From positions 62,001 through 126,000 of the forward strand of contig CAWGKV010000041.1 in assembly GCA_963823165.1 (NCBI GenBank): 64,000 nucleotides of DNA, read 5' to 3'. Source of the stretch: Roseiarcus sp963823165. GTDB taxonomy: Bacteria > Pseudomonadota > Alphaproteobacteria > Rhizobiales > Beijerinckiaceae. The translations under genes and the position numbers were made by a program. Below the pieces are notes generated by a model that was given only the letters and a program-made list of their open reading frames with translations, did no database searches and was not told the origin of the DNA. Each line of letters starts with the position of its first letter. The stretch's first letter is position 1. This document shows, one piece after another, positions 51,062-59,965 of this stretch.

Positions 51062-53143
51062 TCATTGAAAGTTCAGGGGTAGCGCCGGCTGATCTTCAGA
51101 CGGCGGAGTTCTGGGCGCATGCTTCCTTCGCCGCTCGGCAGCGGAAGCGACCTCGGCGCTCTGGATATCCGCGGTGCGGATGACCCAAGGCGCCCCTTTG
51201 CAGATCTGATTTGCGGGAAGAGCGCCTTCGACAATCAGGCGGCGAACGGTCGCGGGACTGACGGCGAGGGTCTCGGCCGCCTCGTCCAGCGTCGCCTCGC
51301 CGCGCTCGGCGCGTTCGCCCTCTCGGTAGACGGCGATGCCGTGAATGTTGCGCAGAGTGGCCACCCGCGTTCGCGTCCACGAATGCCCCTTGGCCGTCGT
51401 CTTCCCGGTCCGATTGAGAGCGGCCGCGATCCCCATGTCCGGCATCTGTCGGGCCATCGCCCGCACCAGATTGACGACATCGGCGTCAACACGCCAACGG
51501 TTCTCTCCCGTGCGGTTCTTGCGCACCCGCAGAGAGGTATGATCCTCGCCCGCCCAGCGGATGACGAGATCGAGACCATCATCCTCCACGCGTACGACGA
51601 TCTCCTCGATCAGCGTGCGCACGATCCGCTTGCGTGTGGCGATGGTCGCCCCTTCCGCATGCCAGGCGCGCTCGACGTCGGCGCCGAGCCTCATGAGCGC
51701 TTCCCGCTCATCTGGGGTTACGCCGTTCGAAGGCGTGGCGCTGAACGCATCGAGTTCGTCCTGAAGCCGTCGCTCCTCCTTCAGGCGCTCGTTCCAGCGC
51801 CGCTCGAGTTCGCCCGCGACCAGCCGGTTGTCGGGATCGACGGCGTCATATTGCCGTCGAGCGTGCACAGCCTCGAAACGCGCCTGCTTGAGCGCCAGCT
51901 CGACCTGCCGGCGCTTCTCGGCGTCCTCGCGTCCACGTTCCTTAAGAGCAGCCAGAGCCGCTTCGACGCCCAGAGGCTGAATGCGCTCGATGACTTCGGC
52001 GGCGACTGCGGCGTCGACGCGAAGACTTCCGAAGGAGATGCAGCGCTTCGTCCCGTGGTTGAGGAATGCGCCCTGGCAGTGATAGCGCGCGACATCGCCC
52101 TTCGTTCCGCCGTAAGCGACATGCAGCTTGCGCCCGCAATGGCCGCAGCGGAACAAGCCGGCGAGCAAGGCTTCCCCTCGCCGCACGGCGCCCCGGCTCG
52201 CCCAGCTCTTGCCATTGGCGTTGTCGCTGATCAGGCGCTGATTCCTCTCGAAGGCATCCCAGCCGATATAACCCTCATGGTGGTCGCGGATCAAAACGTC
52301 CCACTCAGGCCGCTCGACCCGAACACCGCGCGTGACGCGTTTTCGGCCATTCTCGATTCTCGTCTTGCTGATCGACCGGCCGTACGCATAGGCGCCGGCG
52401 TAAATCGGGTTGGTGAGGATGTGATGGATCGTATTGTAGACCGGCGGCTTCCACTCCAGGCCCCGGCCTTCCGCGCCGTAGCAGACGGCGGGGAGCAAGA
52501 TCCTCTCCTGCCGAAACCAGAGATGGACCTGCCGCACGCTCTGCAGTTCTTCGAACTTCCGAAAGACGAGCGCAAGCGCTTCGCGCACGCGAAGGTCCGG
52601 GTCCTTCTCGACCCGATCGTGGTGGTTGCGCACGTAGCCGATGGCGACCGAGGTGAAGAGCTCGCCGCGGCGCGCCTTCTGCTTGAGCGCTTCATGGGCG
52701 CGCTGGCGCAGGATCGTCAGCTCCATCTCGCTCATTGTGCCTTTCATGCCGAGCAGGAGCCTGTCGTTGGGAAAACGGGGATCGTAGACGCCGTCCTCAT
52801 CCGCGATCAGCGTCCCGACGAGCCCGCAGAACTCGAGCAGCGTGTGCCAGTCACGCCCGTTGCGGGCCAGGCGCGAGGCCTCGATCGACACCACCGCGCC
52901 GACCCGGCCTTCGCAGATCGCAGCCAGCAGCTTCTCGAACCCGGGGCGGCTGACGCCCGAGCCGGAGCGGCCGAGATCGTCGTCGATGACACTGACGTCG
53001 GCCCAGCCGAGCTGCCGGGCTCGCTCGACCAGCCCATATTGGCGTCGACGGCTCTCGACGTTGTTGTTCACCTGATCGACCGTCGACTGGCGGACGTAGA
53101 CGATCGCCTCCCGGGCGAGATGGTCAGCCTCGATCCGGCTCAT
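51062..53143 (-). CDS. large serine recombinase
   Basis: A 693-residue recombinase. The resolvase domain has the nucleophile Ser20 in IVYVRQSTVDQ, then VIDDDLGRSGSGVSRPGFEK and VVSIEASRLARNGRDW. The recombinase domain starts near 190 (PVYNTIHHILTNPIYAGAYA). The zinc ribbon is FRCGHCGRKLHVAYGG with YHCQGAF (about 330). A long helical region (about 395-460) and a C-terminal helix-turn-helix-like segment follow (TLDEAAETLAVSPATVRRLI). It overlaps the upstream small gene by 20 bases. It presumably moves the element it resides in. All catalytic residues look intact. Confidence 0.9.
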   Translation of the reverse strand: MSRIEADHLAREAIVYVRQSTVDQVNNNVESRRRQYGLVERARQLGWADVSVIDDDLGRSGSGVSRPGFEKLLAAICEGRVGAVVSIEASRLARNGRDWHTLLEFCGLVGTLIADEDGVYDPRFPNDRLLLGMKGTMSEMELTILRQRAHEALKQKARRGELFTSVAIGYVRNHHDRVEKDPDLRVREALALVFRKFEELQSVRQVHLWFRQERILLPAVCYGAEGRGLEWKPPVYNTIHHILTNPIYAGAYAYGRSISKTRIENGRKRVTRGVRVERPEWDVLIRDHHEGYIGWDAFERNQRLISDNANGKSWASRGAVRRGEALLAGLFRCGHCGRKLHVAYGGTKGDVARYHCQGAFLNHGTKRCISFGSLRVDAAVAAEVIERIQPLGVEAALAALKERGREDAEKRRQVELALKQARFEAVHARRQYDAVDPDNRLVAGELERRWNERLKEERRLQDELDAFSATPSNGVTPDEREALMRLGADVERAWHAEGATIATRKRIVRTLIEEIVVRVEDDGLDLVIRWAGEDHTSLRVRKNRTGENRWRVDADVVNLVRAMARQMPDMGIAAALNRTGKTTAKGHSWTRTRVATLRNIHGIAVYREGERAERGEATLDEAAETLAVSPATVRRLIVEGALPANQICKGAPWVIRTADIQSAEVASAAERRRKHAPRTPPSEDQPALPLNFQ

Positions 53144-53303
53144 GGCGCGCCTCCTTCCGGATCGAAGCCGAGACCTTCTGCGAAAGCGCCTCCGCCAGAA
53201 GCGCTCGCAAACTCTCCACCATCGCCCGGCGGCGTTCGTTCGGGATCGGTCGCAGGCGCGGCGGCTCTTCGAACAGGTCCGGTTGTTGGCGTTTCAGGCG
53301 CAT
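53124..53303 (-). CDS. small recombinase-associated protein
   Basis: A 59-residue protein from ATG 53303: MRLKRQQPDLFEEPPRLRPI followed by a helix PNERRRAMVESLRALLAEAL. Short genes with this QPDLFEEP start commonly precede large serine recombinases of this type; the function is unknown. Its end overlaps the recombinase start by 20 bases. It lies entirely within another frame (53140-53538), so at most one of the two may dominate over the shared stretch. Confidence 0.6.
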   Translation of the reverse strand: MRLKRQQPDLFEEPPRLRPIPNERRRAMVESLRALLAEALSQKVSASIRKEARHEPDRG

Positions 53304-53538
53304 GATCAGCTCCGTCGGTCGGGGGCGAATCCCCACGGTCGGAGCCTAGAACCGCATCGAGATAAGCGCGCAGATCACGCAAACGCGCCAGGCAAAGCCG
53401 CGGAGCCGTACGAATCTCGCAGGCTGCAGCCGCAGGCCGCAACATCCACTCTGGCGTCAACGTCAGCGTGCCGTCGGCAAGACGAATCGTGAGATGCACA
53501 TCGCCCCCGAAAACGACGCGCCGACCGCTCGTGGCCAC
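53140..53538 (-). CDS. DUF5372-like element protein, N-terminus unclear
   Basis: The frame reads, from upstream of the GTG at 53538, YYAFHPLAGRAVATSGRRVV and FGGDVHLTIRLADGTLTLTP, then EWMLRPAAA. This matches the short beta-barrel protein with an HP-x-x-G motif often placed before recombinases. No ATG precedes the YYAFHP part inside the element, so either GTG 53538 is used or the 5' end was lost on insertion. The C-terminal 60 residues are low-complexity and overlap the small gene; they may not be functional. Confidence 0.45.
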   Translation of the reverse strand: MATSGRRVVFGGDVHLTIRLADGTLTLTPEWMLRPAAAACEIRTAPRLCLARLRDLRAYLDAVLGSDRGDSPPTDGADHAPETPTTGPVRRAAAPATDPERTPPGDGGEFASASGGGAFAEGLGFDPEGGAP

Positions 53539-54078
53539 CGCCCTGCCAGCGAGTGGATGAAAGGCATAGTAGATTGTCTCTTCGCTCGCCAGAATCCCGG
53601 CGCCATGTCGCTGTCTCGACCGGAACCGGCAAGACGCACGCGGTGATCGCCATCGCGCGAAGCTGCATTCGCGCCGGACGGCGCGGGCGCTTCTTCACCA
53701 CCGTCGATCTCGTCAACCAGCTCGAGGCCGAGACGCGCGCCGGGCGCCAGGGCCGCATCGCCGATTATCTCAGCCGCATGGACTTCGTCGTCCTCGACGA
53801 GCTCGGCTACCTGCCGTTCGCCCAGGCCGGCGGCCAGCTTCTCTTTCACCTCGTCAGCCGGCTCTACGAGCGCACCTCGATCCTGGTCACCACCAATCTC
53901 GCCTTCGGCGAATGGCCGAGCGTGTTCGGCGATCCGAAGATGACAACGGCGCTGCTCGATCGCCTCACCCATCACTGCGACATCGTCGAGACCGGAAACG
54001 AAAGCTGGCGCTTCAAGAACCGCGCCTGAGCGTTGTCTCATGACCGGTATTTCGTGACGTCACGCTTCGGAGTGGACC

Positions 54079-54390
54079 ATGCCGCGCAAGCCGATCGGCG
54101 AGCGACCGATGACCGACGCCGAGCGCCAGGCGCGCTGTCGCGCCGCTCGGGAGTCCGGGACATCGGCAGTCCGGATACAGCGACCCCTCGATCACCGCAG
54201 TCGCGCCAAGCGTTGGCGCGACGCTGTCTCCGAGCTGATCACGTTGCAGGGTCAGTATGCCGCCTGGCTGGAAGCCCTGCCGGAGAACCTACAGGACAGC
54301 GCCACCGCCGAGGCGTTGCAGGCGATCTGCGACCTCGACCTCACTGAACTCCAGGCGATCGTTCCGCCCCGCGGCTTCGGCCGAGATTGA
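54079..54390 (+). CDS. IS21-associated small passenger protein
   Basis: A 103-residue basic protein: MPRKPIGERPMTDAERQARC then RAARESGTSAVRI, and a helical C-half AVSELITLQGQYAAWLEALP and TAEALQAICDLDLTELQAIV. The MTDAERQAR(Y/C)RAAR block recurs in genes beside istB in alphaproteobacterial IS21 elements. The function is unknown, perhaps DNA binding. It lies between istB and the right end of the IS. Just after it, 18 bases matching the end of istB (GGCGCTTCAAGAACCGCG) are repeated at 54421-54442. Confidence 0.6.
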   Translation: MPRKPIGERPMTDAERQARCRAARESGTSAVRIQRPLDHRSRAKRWRDAVSELITLQGQYAAWLEALPENLQDSATAEALQAICDLDLTELQAIVPPRGFGRD

Positions 54391-54600
54391 CCCGCGCGAC
54401 GTCCGCTCGGCACGAGAGAGCCGGCGCTTCAAGAACCGCGCCTGACCGACCAACGTCGCGTGCATCTCACCGAACCGCGCTCGCCCCGGCTGCGCAACCC
54501 CGACCAGCTCCGCCGGGGCGAGCGCTACCGTCCGCGCCCTTCACAAGGGGGGGTCAATTTTGGACGCCGATGGGGGGTCAATTTTGGACGCCGATTGACA

Positions 54601-55369
54601 ATCGTTAAGGAATATCCAAAACGGTTGGGGTTCTCTTCGAGCTCAAGCTGATCCAGGAACTCGCGCTTGCGGAAAGGGCAGAAGAGGCATTTGAACGCGC
54701 GCGGGGGCTTGGCTGGAGCGCCAAATTCGGCTGGAGCCCGGATTTCTTGGTCAACGCGTCGGAAATGGAGAAGTCCGCGGCGCGCGTCGCCGCCGGAATC
54801 TTGTTGATGATGGCCGGGCATCTGCCCCACGCGATCGAGCTCTTTCAGGAAGAAATCCATTTTGCGCGGACTGCAGGGCGGCGCAGAGAGCAAGTCGATC
54901 TCAATCTTCTTTGCGCCGATGCGTATTTCCGTTCCGACGCCCGCACCGCAGCGCTTCGCGCCTTCACGCGGGCGATCGTGCTGACTTCCAGGCAAGAAAT
55001 TTATCTACCCTTCCTCTTGCATCGCAAACTGATCGTGTATTTGCAGGAAAACGTTCGCCCCAAGGAACTGGGGTTGACGAAAATGGACGAATTCGCGACG
55101 CTGACAGGCGTGTTCCGAATGCTCGGCCTTCCTTTGTCGTCGCCGACGCGATAAAACGCTAGCGAAGGTGCGGTCGCACCTCCTACCCCTCGGGAAACCG
55201 AACTTCTAAGTCTTTTAGAAGCCGGCCTCGACAATTCGCAAATCGCCGAAAGACTGTCTGTCTCCGTGCGGACAATCAAGTGGCACTTGTCCAATCTCTA
55301 TTTCAAACTCGATGTCAAAAACCGGTCCGCCGCGGTCGCAAAAGGGCGCGCATTACGACTGTTGCAGTG
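54601..55369 (+). pseudogene. LuxR/MalT-like regulator, 5'-truncated with one in-frame stop
   Basis: The frame begins at the IS edge and reads VLFELKLIQELALAERAEEA, then TPR-like helices (HLPHAIELFQEEIHFARTAG, DARTAALRAFTRAIVLTSRQ), to a TAA at 55152-55154. In the same frame it continues NASEGAVAPPTPRETELLSL and then LEAGLDNSQIAERLSVSVRT, IKWHLSNLYFKL, a canonical LuxR helix-turn-helix, to TGA at 55369. So a large ATP-binding MalT-type regulator has lost its N-terminal ATPase and carries a nonsense codon. It may once have controlled the adjacent catabolic operon. Confidence 0.8.
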
Positions 55370-55390
55370 AAGCGACATTCGAAGAGCGAG

Positions 55391-55582
55391 ATGGAAGTCG
55401 GATGGACCTCCAACCGCGAAATCGATGATCTCCTCCTGCACGACGACAGAGCCCCTCAGAGACATGGCCTGAGAACGACGCTTACGATTGCGACGATCGC
55501 CACGATGTGTGCGGCAATCGTGATCTCAAATCAAACTTTGCGCCGCAATTGGTTTACTCTGACTACCGGAGGTCCGGTGTGA
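55391..55582 (+). CDS. possible small membrane protein
   Basis: A 63-residue frame from ATG 55391, with GAAGAGCGAG as a weak ribosome site. One hydrophobic segment (TLTIATIATMCAAIVIS, about 29-45) is flanked by charged ends. It has no recognised family and could be chance or a gene remnant downstream of the LuxR fragment. Confidence 0.3.
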   Translation: MEVGWTSNREIDDLLLHDDRAPQRHGLRTTLTIATIATMCAAIVISNQTLRRNWFTLTTGGPV

Positions 55583-55689
55583 TCTTGATCAGGGGCCGTC
55601 CCCGGGCTCGTGATCGGCGTGATGGCGGCAGTTGATCAATCGGGCGTATCCTCTTTCCAGCGCACGGATCCGATAGGGCGTTCCAGCAT

Positions 55690-55903
55690 TCGGCGAACCC
55701 GGATAGGCTCCAGACCGCATAACCGCGCGCTTCAAAACCCTTCGCGTTGAGGCTTTCGACGGCGGCTCCAGCCGCCGCGCGCGTACGTCCACGGCGGCGA
55801 GTCATACGCCTTCGCACCCGAAACGTTCTGCTATGGCCAGTCCAATTCCAGGCGGGCCGCGCCGGTCACGACACAGACGCGATCCTTCAGGCGCGCGCTC
55901 AAA
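55690..55903 (-). pseudogene. SDR dehydrogenase, N-terminal remnant
   Basis: A TTG overlapping the ligase stop begins SARLKDRVCVVTGAA, the Rossmann start of a short-chain dehydrogenase. After a one-base shift come PPGIGLAIAERFGCEGV and, after another, AAVESLNAKGFEARGYAV; then homology ends at about 55690. So the last gene of the catabolic operon was truncated to about 60 codons, probably by the same rearrangement that brought in the LuxR fragment. BadH-like genes also belong to this family. Confidence 0.7.
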
Positions 55904-57557
55904 TACTCGTCCTTTGCGGCGCGTCGCCGAAGGCCTTAGCCTGCTCGCGCAACCGGTACTTCTGCACCTTGCCGGCAGGCGTCCTGGGGAGATCGGGGAC
56001 GATCTCCACATGCTCAGGCCAATACTGCTTGGCGACCTTGTTCTCGGCCATACAGGCCTGCACCGCTTTCAGATCGAGACTGTGCCCGGGCCTCAGCACG
56101 ATGAAGGCGCAAGCCTTTTCGCCAAGACGCGAGTCGGGATATCCGACCAGCGCCGCGGACAGCACGGCGGGGTGCTTGAACAGCAGGTTCTCGATCTCTA
56201 CGACCGGCACATTCTCGCCGCCGCGAATGACAACGTCCTTCGTGCGGCCGTTGATGCGGATGTAGCCCTCGTCGTCCACGTAGGCGAGGTCGCCGGTGTC
56301 GAACCAGCCCCCCTCGTCGAACGGCTCCATGTCGGGTCGCTTGTAGTAGCCGAGGCACATCTGCGCGCCGCGCACCATGAGAGAACCGGTTTCGCCGACG
56401 GGCGCGGCGCCGCCGTCCGGACGCGCGACCTTGACGGCGACGCCTTCGAGCGGCCGCCCGTCCGTCTTGGACGACTTCTCCAGCGCGCGTTCCGGCTCCG
56501 TCAGCGTGCTCGAAAGCAACTCCGTCATGCCCCATAGCGAGCAGACTTTCAGATCGAGCTCGCGGTAGACGCGGTCGATCAGCGCGGGCGGAATCGGCGC
56601 GCCGGCGCAAAGGAACTTCCGCAGCGCACTCGGCCTCGGCGCGCCCGCGGCGACCGCTTCGCACATGTCGGCGAGGAAGGTGGCGGCCCCGGCGGAGTAG
56701 GTTACGCCTTCGGCGGCCATGATCGTCACGCCGCGTTTCGGCTCCCAGACGTCTTGGAAAATGACGGTGGCGCCAATCTTGAGGCCGAGCAGCATGCCCG
56801 CGGCGAATCCAGTCATGTGGCCGAGCGGCGAGCAGACAAGCATCGTGTCGCTCTCGTGGAGGCCGAAACGGCCGGCGAGCGCGATGTTGCAGGCCATCAG
56901 GGTATTCAGGCAGTGCATCACACCCTTGGGCGAGCCCGTCGTGCCCGAGGTGAACATCAAGACGGCCATCTCATCGGGCGGCAGCGCGCCGATTTCGCCG
57001 ATCGGCGGCGGCTCGAGGCGCTCTTGACCAGAGAGCAGCGCGGCGTCGAATCTCGACTCCCCTTCGCCGTCGACCGCGATGATATGCTCGAGCTTCGGCA
57101 GCGAAGGCTGGAGCGATTTCGCCATTGCTTCATGGTCGAAGCCACGAAACAGCTTCGGCACGACGAACGCCTTGGTCTCCGCGAAGTCGAGCATGAAGCT
57201 CAATTCGTGCTCGCGGAAGATCGGCATTAGTGGGTTGACGACGGCGCCGACGCGAAACGCCGCGAGCGCGATCACCGCGGACTCCCACCAATTCGGCAAT
57301 TGTACCGATACGACGTCGCCGCGCCCGATACCCAGCCGCTTCAACGAAGCGGCGGCGCGAGCGATCAAATCGCCGAGTTCGGCGTAAGTGAACCGCCGCT
57401 TCTCGGGGCGATCGGACCTGTCCGCCACCAGCGCGAGCTTGTCAGGCGTGCGAGCGATCGTCTGCTGCAGGAATTCGTCGTAATTCTTGTCGATCCAAAA
57501 GCCGCCCTGGCGCATCCCGTTGGCGTGGGCGACGGGATCGAAGCGGATTCCACCCAT
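55899..57557 (-). CDS. acyl-CoA ligase, AliA-like (cyclohexanecarboxylate type)
   Basis: A 552-residue AMP-forming acyl-CoA synthetase. The P-loop-like A3 motif is MFTSGTTGSPKGVMH (about 205-219). Others are CSPLGHMTGF, the A5 block LWGMTELLS, and GGWFDTGDLAYVDDEGYIRI (about 412-431) with A8 GRTKDVVIRGGENV. The A10 lysine is in RTPAGKVQKYRLR near the C-terminus. It would convert a free carboxylic acid, ATP and CoA to the acyl-CoA. Position with BadH/BadI-like genes suggests an alicyclic acid such as cyclohexanecarboxylate; a related branched or aromatic acid is the alternative. About 120 bp separate it from the upstream hydratase. Confidence 0.8.
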   Translation of the reverse strand: MGGIRFDPVAHANGMRQGGFWIDKNYDEFLQQTIARTPDKLALVADRSDRPEKRRFTYAELGDLIARAAASLKRLGIGRGDVVSVQLPNWWESAVIALAAFRVGAVVNPLMPIFREHELSFMLDFAETKAFVVPKLFRGFDHEAMAKSLQPSLPKLEHIIAVDGEGESRFDAALLSGQERLEPPPIGEIGALPPDEMAVLMFTSGTTGSPKGVMHCLNTLMACNIALAGRFGLHESDTMLVCSPLGHMTGFAAGMLLGLKIGATVIFQDVWEPKRGVTIMAAEGVTYSAGAATFLADMCEAVAAGAPRPSALRKFLCAGAPIPPALIDRVYRELDLKVCSLWGMTELLSSTLTEPERALEKSSKTDGRPLEGVAVKVARPDGGAAPVGETGSLMVRGAQMCLGYYKRPDMEPFDEGGWFDTGDLAYVDDEGYIRINGRTKDVVIRGGENVPVVEIENLLFKHPAVLSAALVGYPDSRLGEKACAFIVLRPGHSLDLKAVQACMAENKVAKQYWPEHVEIVPDLPRTPAGKVQKYRLREQAKAFGDAPQRTSI

Positions 57558-57679
57558 GGTTTCCTCCCATGCACGAGGCCCTGGTCAAGCCATCTCGTTA
57601 ACTAGCTTACTATCTGCATCAGAGGGCGCATCCAAGTCAAGCCGGCAGTCGCCCCCCGGTCTCAGAATATGGCCCGGCC

Positions 57680-58978
57680 TCACCGAGAGGTCCTCCATTT
57701 CATGGACTTGAAGGCGAAGGGGCCGCCGAGATAGGCGGGATAGCCCGCCTGGTTTACAGCGGCGTAATCCGCGACTCGCAGATCTTCATCGGTGCGCCCC
57801 ACAACGAGGGGTGCGACAGCGTCGTGAATTCGCTTCAACACCGCCAGCGCATCAGCCGCGCGCGCATCATCGCTCTCGATCCAATACCCTGGCTGGGCGC
57901 GCTCGCGGACGACGCGGGCGAGGGCGGAACCTTTAAACCCGGCAGCCGTGAGCGCATCCGCCTCCCGCTTGGCGTCGCTCAGAACGGCGCGTACGGCTGC
58001 GACCGTCTTTTCGACCAGGTCGGGCAATTGCTCCTTACGCTCGAGCCTCTCGTAGTCCACCCGGCCGAGAAACATCGTCTGAATCATCGCGCGCGGCTCT
58101 GGGCGCAGCACGAGGTGGGAAAAGCTCGTCATCTCGCTCCGGATGCCTCCCTCGAAGCTCTGCGGCAGGCCGTATTCGACGCAGTCGAGAATGGCGAACA
58201 GAGCAGGATAATGGCCAAGCGAGGTCTTCAGCATCGCGCGCTTTGCCGGAGCGAGGGCGGCGCTCACATCGGCGGGTGCAGGAGAAACCCAATCGTCGCG
58301 GTCCCATGGCTGCACCGGTGAGGGCGACGAGAGCAGCCATTCTTCGGCGGCCGCGATCTCTTCGCCCGGTTTCACCAAAGCGTGGGCAAGGCGGGCTTTG
58401 ACGGCGGCTTCGCCGGACAGACGGCCGCCTTCGAGAAGGATCGGCACGGCGGTTTCGACGCCGACCAGCCGCGGCAGTCGCTGAGTCCCACCAGCGCCCG
58501 GAAGCAGGCCCACCAGGGACTCGGGAAGACCTATCGCCGCGTGCTTGTCGTCGGTCAGCACCCGGCAATGCGAAGCGAGCGCGAGTTCGCCGCCGCCGCC
58601 GAGCGCCAAGCCGGCGATTGCGGCGGCGACCGGCTTGCCGCAAGTTTCCAGGGCGCGCAGCGCAAGGCTGAGGCGGAAGAAGTGGTCGAAGGCGGTCCTG
58701 AAGCGACGCGGTTTTGGCGTCGCCATGATCATGTCGTAGGCGGCCCAGATCTCCGGCAGGTTTGCGCCCGCGCAGAACCCGCTCGCCTTGCCCGAGCAGA
58801 TAACTGCGCCGCGCACGTCGGCCTCTTCGAGCCAGCGCGCGATCAAGCCGACCTCGACGATCGCCGCCTCGGAAAACACGTTCATCGTGCGTCCCGGCGC
58901 GTCGAACACGACATGAACGAGGCCGCTGTTCTTTCGCTCGAGGCGAAATTCGGAAAGCTGCGGCAGCGGAGAGGTCAT
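57680..58978 (-). CDS. enoyl-CoA hydratase/isomerase family protein with C-terminal extension
   Basis: A 432-residue crotonase-fold enzyme, longer than the usual 260. The oxyanion blocks are GKASGFCAGANLPEI (about 63-77) and GLALGGGGELALASHCRV (about 122-139). Both catalytic Glu positions are kept, in GGGGELAL and GLPESLVGLLPGAGGTQRLP. The C-terminal 180 residues (for example VEYGLPQSFEGGIRSEMTSF) resemble the linker of multifunctional FadJ/FadB-type proteins, without their dehydrogenase domain. It could serve as the cyclohexene-carboxyl-CoA hydratase (BadK role), since no separate short hydratase for that step is seen here. The substrate is inferred. Confidence 0.72.
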   Translation of the reverse strand: MTSPLPQLSEFRLERKNSGLVHVVFDAPGRTMNVFSEAAIVEVGLIARWLEEADVRGAVICSGKASGFCAGANLPEIWAAYDMIMATPKPRRFRTAFDHFFRLSLALRALETCGKPVAAAIAGLALGGGGELALASHCRVLTDDKHAAIGLPESLVGLLPGAGGTQRLPRLVGVETAVPILLEGGRLSGEAAVKARLAHALVKPGEEIAAAEEWLLSSPSPVQPWDRDDWVSPAPADVSAALAPAKRAMLKTSLGHYPALFAILDCVEYGLPQSFEGGIRSEMTSFSHLVLRPEPRAMIQTMFLGRVDYERLERKEQLPDLVEKTVAAVRAVLSDAKREADALTAAGFKGSALARVVRERAQPGYWIESDDARAADALAVLKRIHDAVAPLVVGRTDEDLRVADYAAVNQAGYPAYLGGPFAFKSMKWRTSR

Positions 58979-59018
58979 GTCGGTCCTTACGGTGTTGAGG
59001 GAGGGTCTGCCCCGGGAA

Positions 59019-59947
59019 TCAAAACGCGACGCGGTCGCCGCCCTTCAGCTCCAGGATCTCGCGCGCCTCCTCGGGGGTCGCGATTTCAAGCCCGAGACCT
59101 TCGATGATCTTACGCACCTGGGTGACCTGGCTGGCGTTGGTCGGCGCGAGTTGCCCGGCGCCAAGCCAAAGGCTGTCTTCAAGCCCACGCGCACGTTGCC
59201 GCCCATCGAGGCCGCCATTCCAGCGACCGGCATCTGATTGCGGCCAGCGCCCAGAACAGACCAGCGGTAATGGTCGCCGAACAGCCGGTCGGCGGTGCGC
59301 TTCATGTGCATGACGTCGTCGGGATGCGCGCCGATGCCGCCAAGCAGGCCGAAGCAGGTCTGAATGAAGAGGGGCGGCTTCACTAGCCCCTCAGCAAAGA
59401 AATAATGCAAATTGTAGAGGTGACTCGTGTCGTAACACTCGAACTCGTAGCGGGCGCCGGTGGCGTTCAGGGTGTCGAGCGCATAACGAATGTCCTTGAA
59501 GCTGTTGCGAAAGACAAGATCGTGCGAGCCCTCCAGCATCCTGGGCTCCCAGTCGTGCTTGAACGCCTTCGTGCGCTTGAGCATGGGAAAGAGCCCGAAA
59601 TTCATCGAGCCCATGTTCAGCGAGGCGATCTCCGGCTTCCACTTTTCTGCGGGACGCACGCGTTCCTCGACGGTCATGTAGGGCGAACCGCCGGTCGTCA
59701 GATTGACGACCACGTTCGAGGATTGTTTGATGATTTTCAGGAAGGGCTCGAACGCCTCCGGGCTCTGATCGGGCCGTCCGTCTTCCGGGTTGCGCGCGTG
59801 CAAATGCACGATTGCCGCGCCGGCCTCGGCCGCGCCGAGAGCCGACTCCGCGATTTCCTTGGGCGTCACCGGCAGGTGCGGCGACATCGAGGGCGTGTGG
59901 ATCGAGCCCGTGATCGCGCAGCTGATGATGATTTTTCCCTTGGCCAT
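59019..59947 (-). pseudogene. BKACE (DUF849) beta-keto acid cleavage enzyme, frameshifted near the 3' end
   Basis: The main frame starts MAKGKIIISCAITGSIHTPS and holds the metal-binding HLHARNPEDG (about residues 48-57), NLTTGGSPYMTVEERV and TSHLYNLHYFFAEGL, up to MGGNVRVGL. A one-base deletion near 59182 (TTGAAG where TTGGAAG fits) then shifts frame. The corrected continuation is EDSLWLGAGQLAPTNASQV to KGGDRVAF and TGA at 59019. BKACE enzymes exchange acetyl-CoA with a beta-keto acid to give acetoacetate and an acyl-CoA. If the deletion is a sequencing error, the gene is a normal 309-residue BKACE. It sits 70 bp after the CoA-transferase. Confidence 0.8.
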
Positions 59948-59965
59948 GGCGTTTCCTCCGATGGG

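Larger units (their letters stand above)
51032..53617 (-). mobile_element. serine-recombinase element inserted in istB
   Basis: A 2.6-kb block carrying three minus-strand genes: a DUF5372-like gene, a small gene and a large serine recombinase. The left junction is GGCGGAACCGAG|CCCG and the right junction GTCTCGA|CCGGAACCGGC. The uninterrupted istB sequence would read GGAACCGGAACCGGC, so a few bases (ACCG) are repeated at the junctions. No long inverted ends are seen, as expected for serine-recombinase mobilisation. Confidence 0.75.
50709..54029 (+). pseudogene. istB: IstB ATPase split by a recombinase element
   Basis: The 5' part (50709-51031) encodes VLDMMGELKLYGMKAAYDET through FIAQQRNA and breaks within the Walker A codons (VGGTG). 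The 3' part (53618-54029) resumes with TGTGKTHAVIAIARSCIRAG and continues through Walker B FVVLDELGYLPF to SWRFKNRA and the stop. The inserted block, 51032-53617, runs on the other strand. A small deletion just before the break also shifts frame. IstB is the helper ATPase for IS21 transposition; this copy cannot function. Confidence 0.9.
49083..54600 (+). mobile_element. IS21-family element (interrupted)
   Basis: The ends are TGTTTCGGCGTGCAAAATTG (left, 49083) and, on the minus strand, TGTCAATCGGCGTCCAAAAT (right, 54600), sharing TGT and CGGCGT(G/C)CAAAATTGACCCC. Each end carries a second internal copy of that repeat, as IS21 elements do. The contents are istA, istB and a small passenger gene, with a 2.6-kb recombinase element inside istB. 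Flanks TTGGCG and ATCGTT do not form a target duplication. Confidence 0.88.

Noticed and set aside
51119..53305. 728-codon plus-strand frame opposite the serine recombinase
   Set aside because: A shadow; the minus strand has the full resolvase, recombinase and zinc-ribbon motifs.
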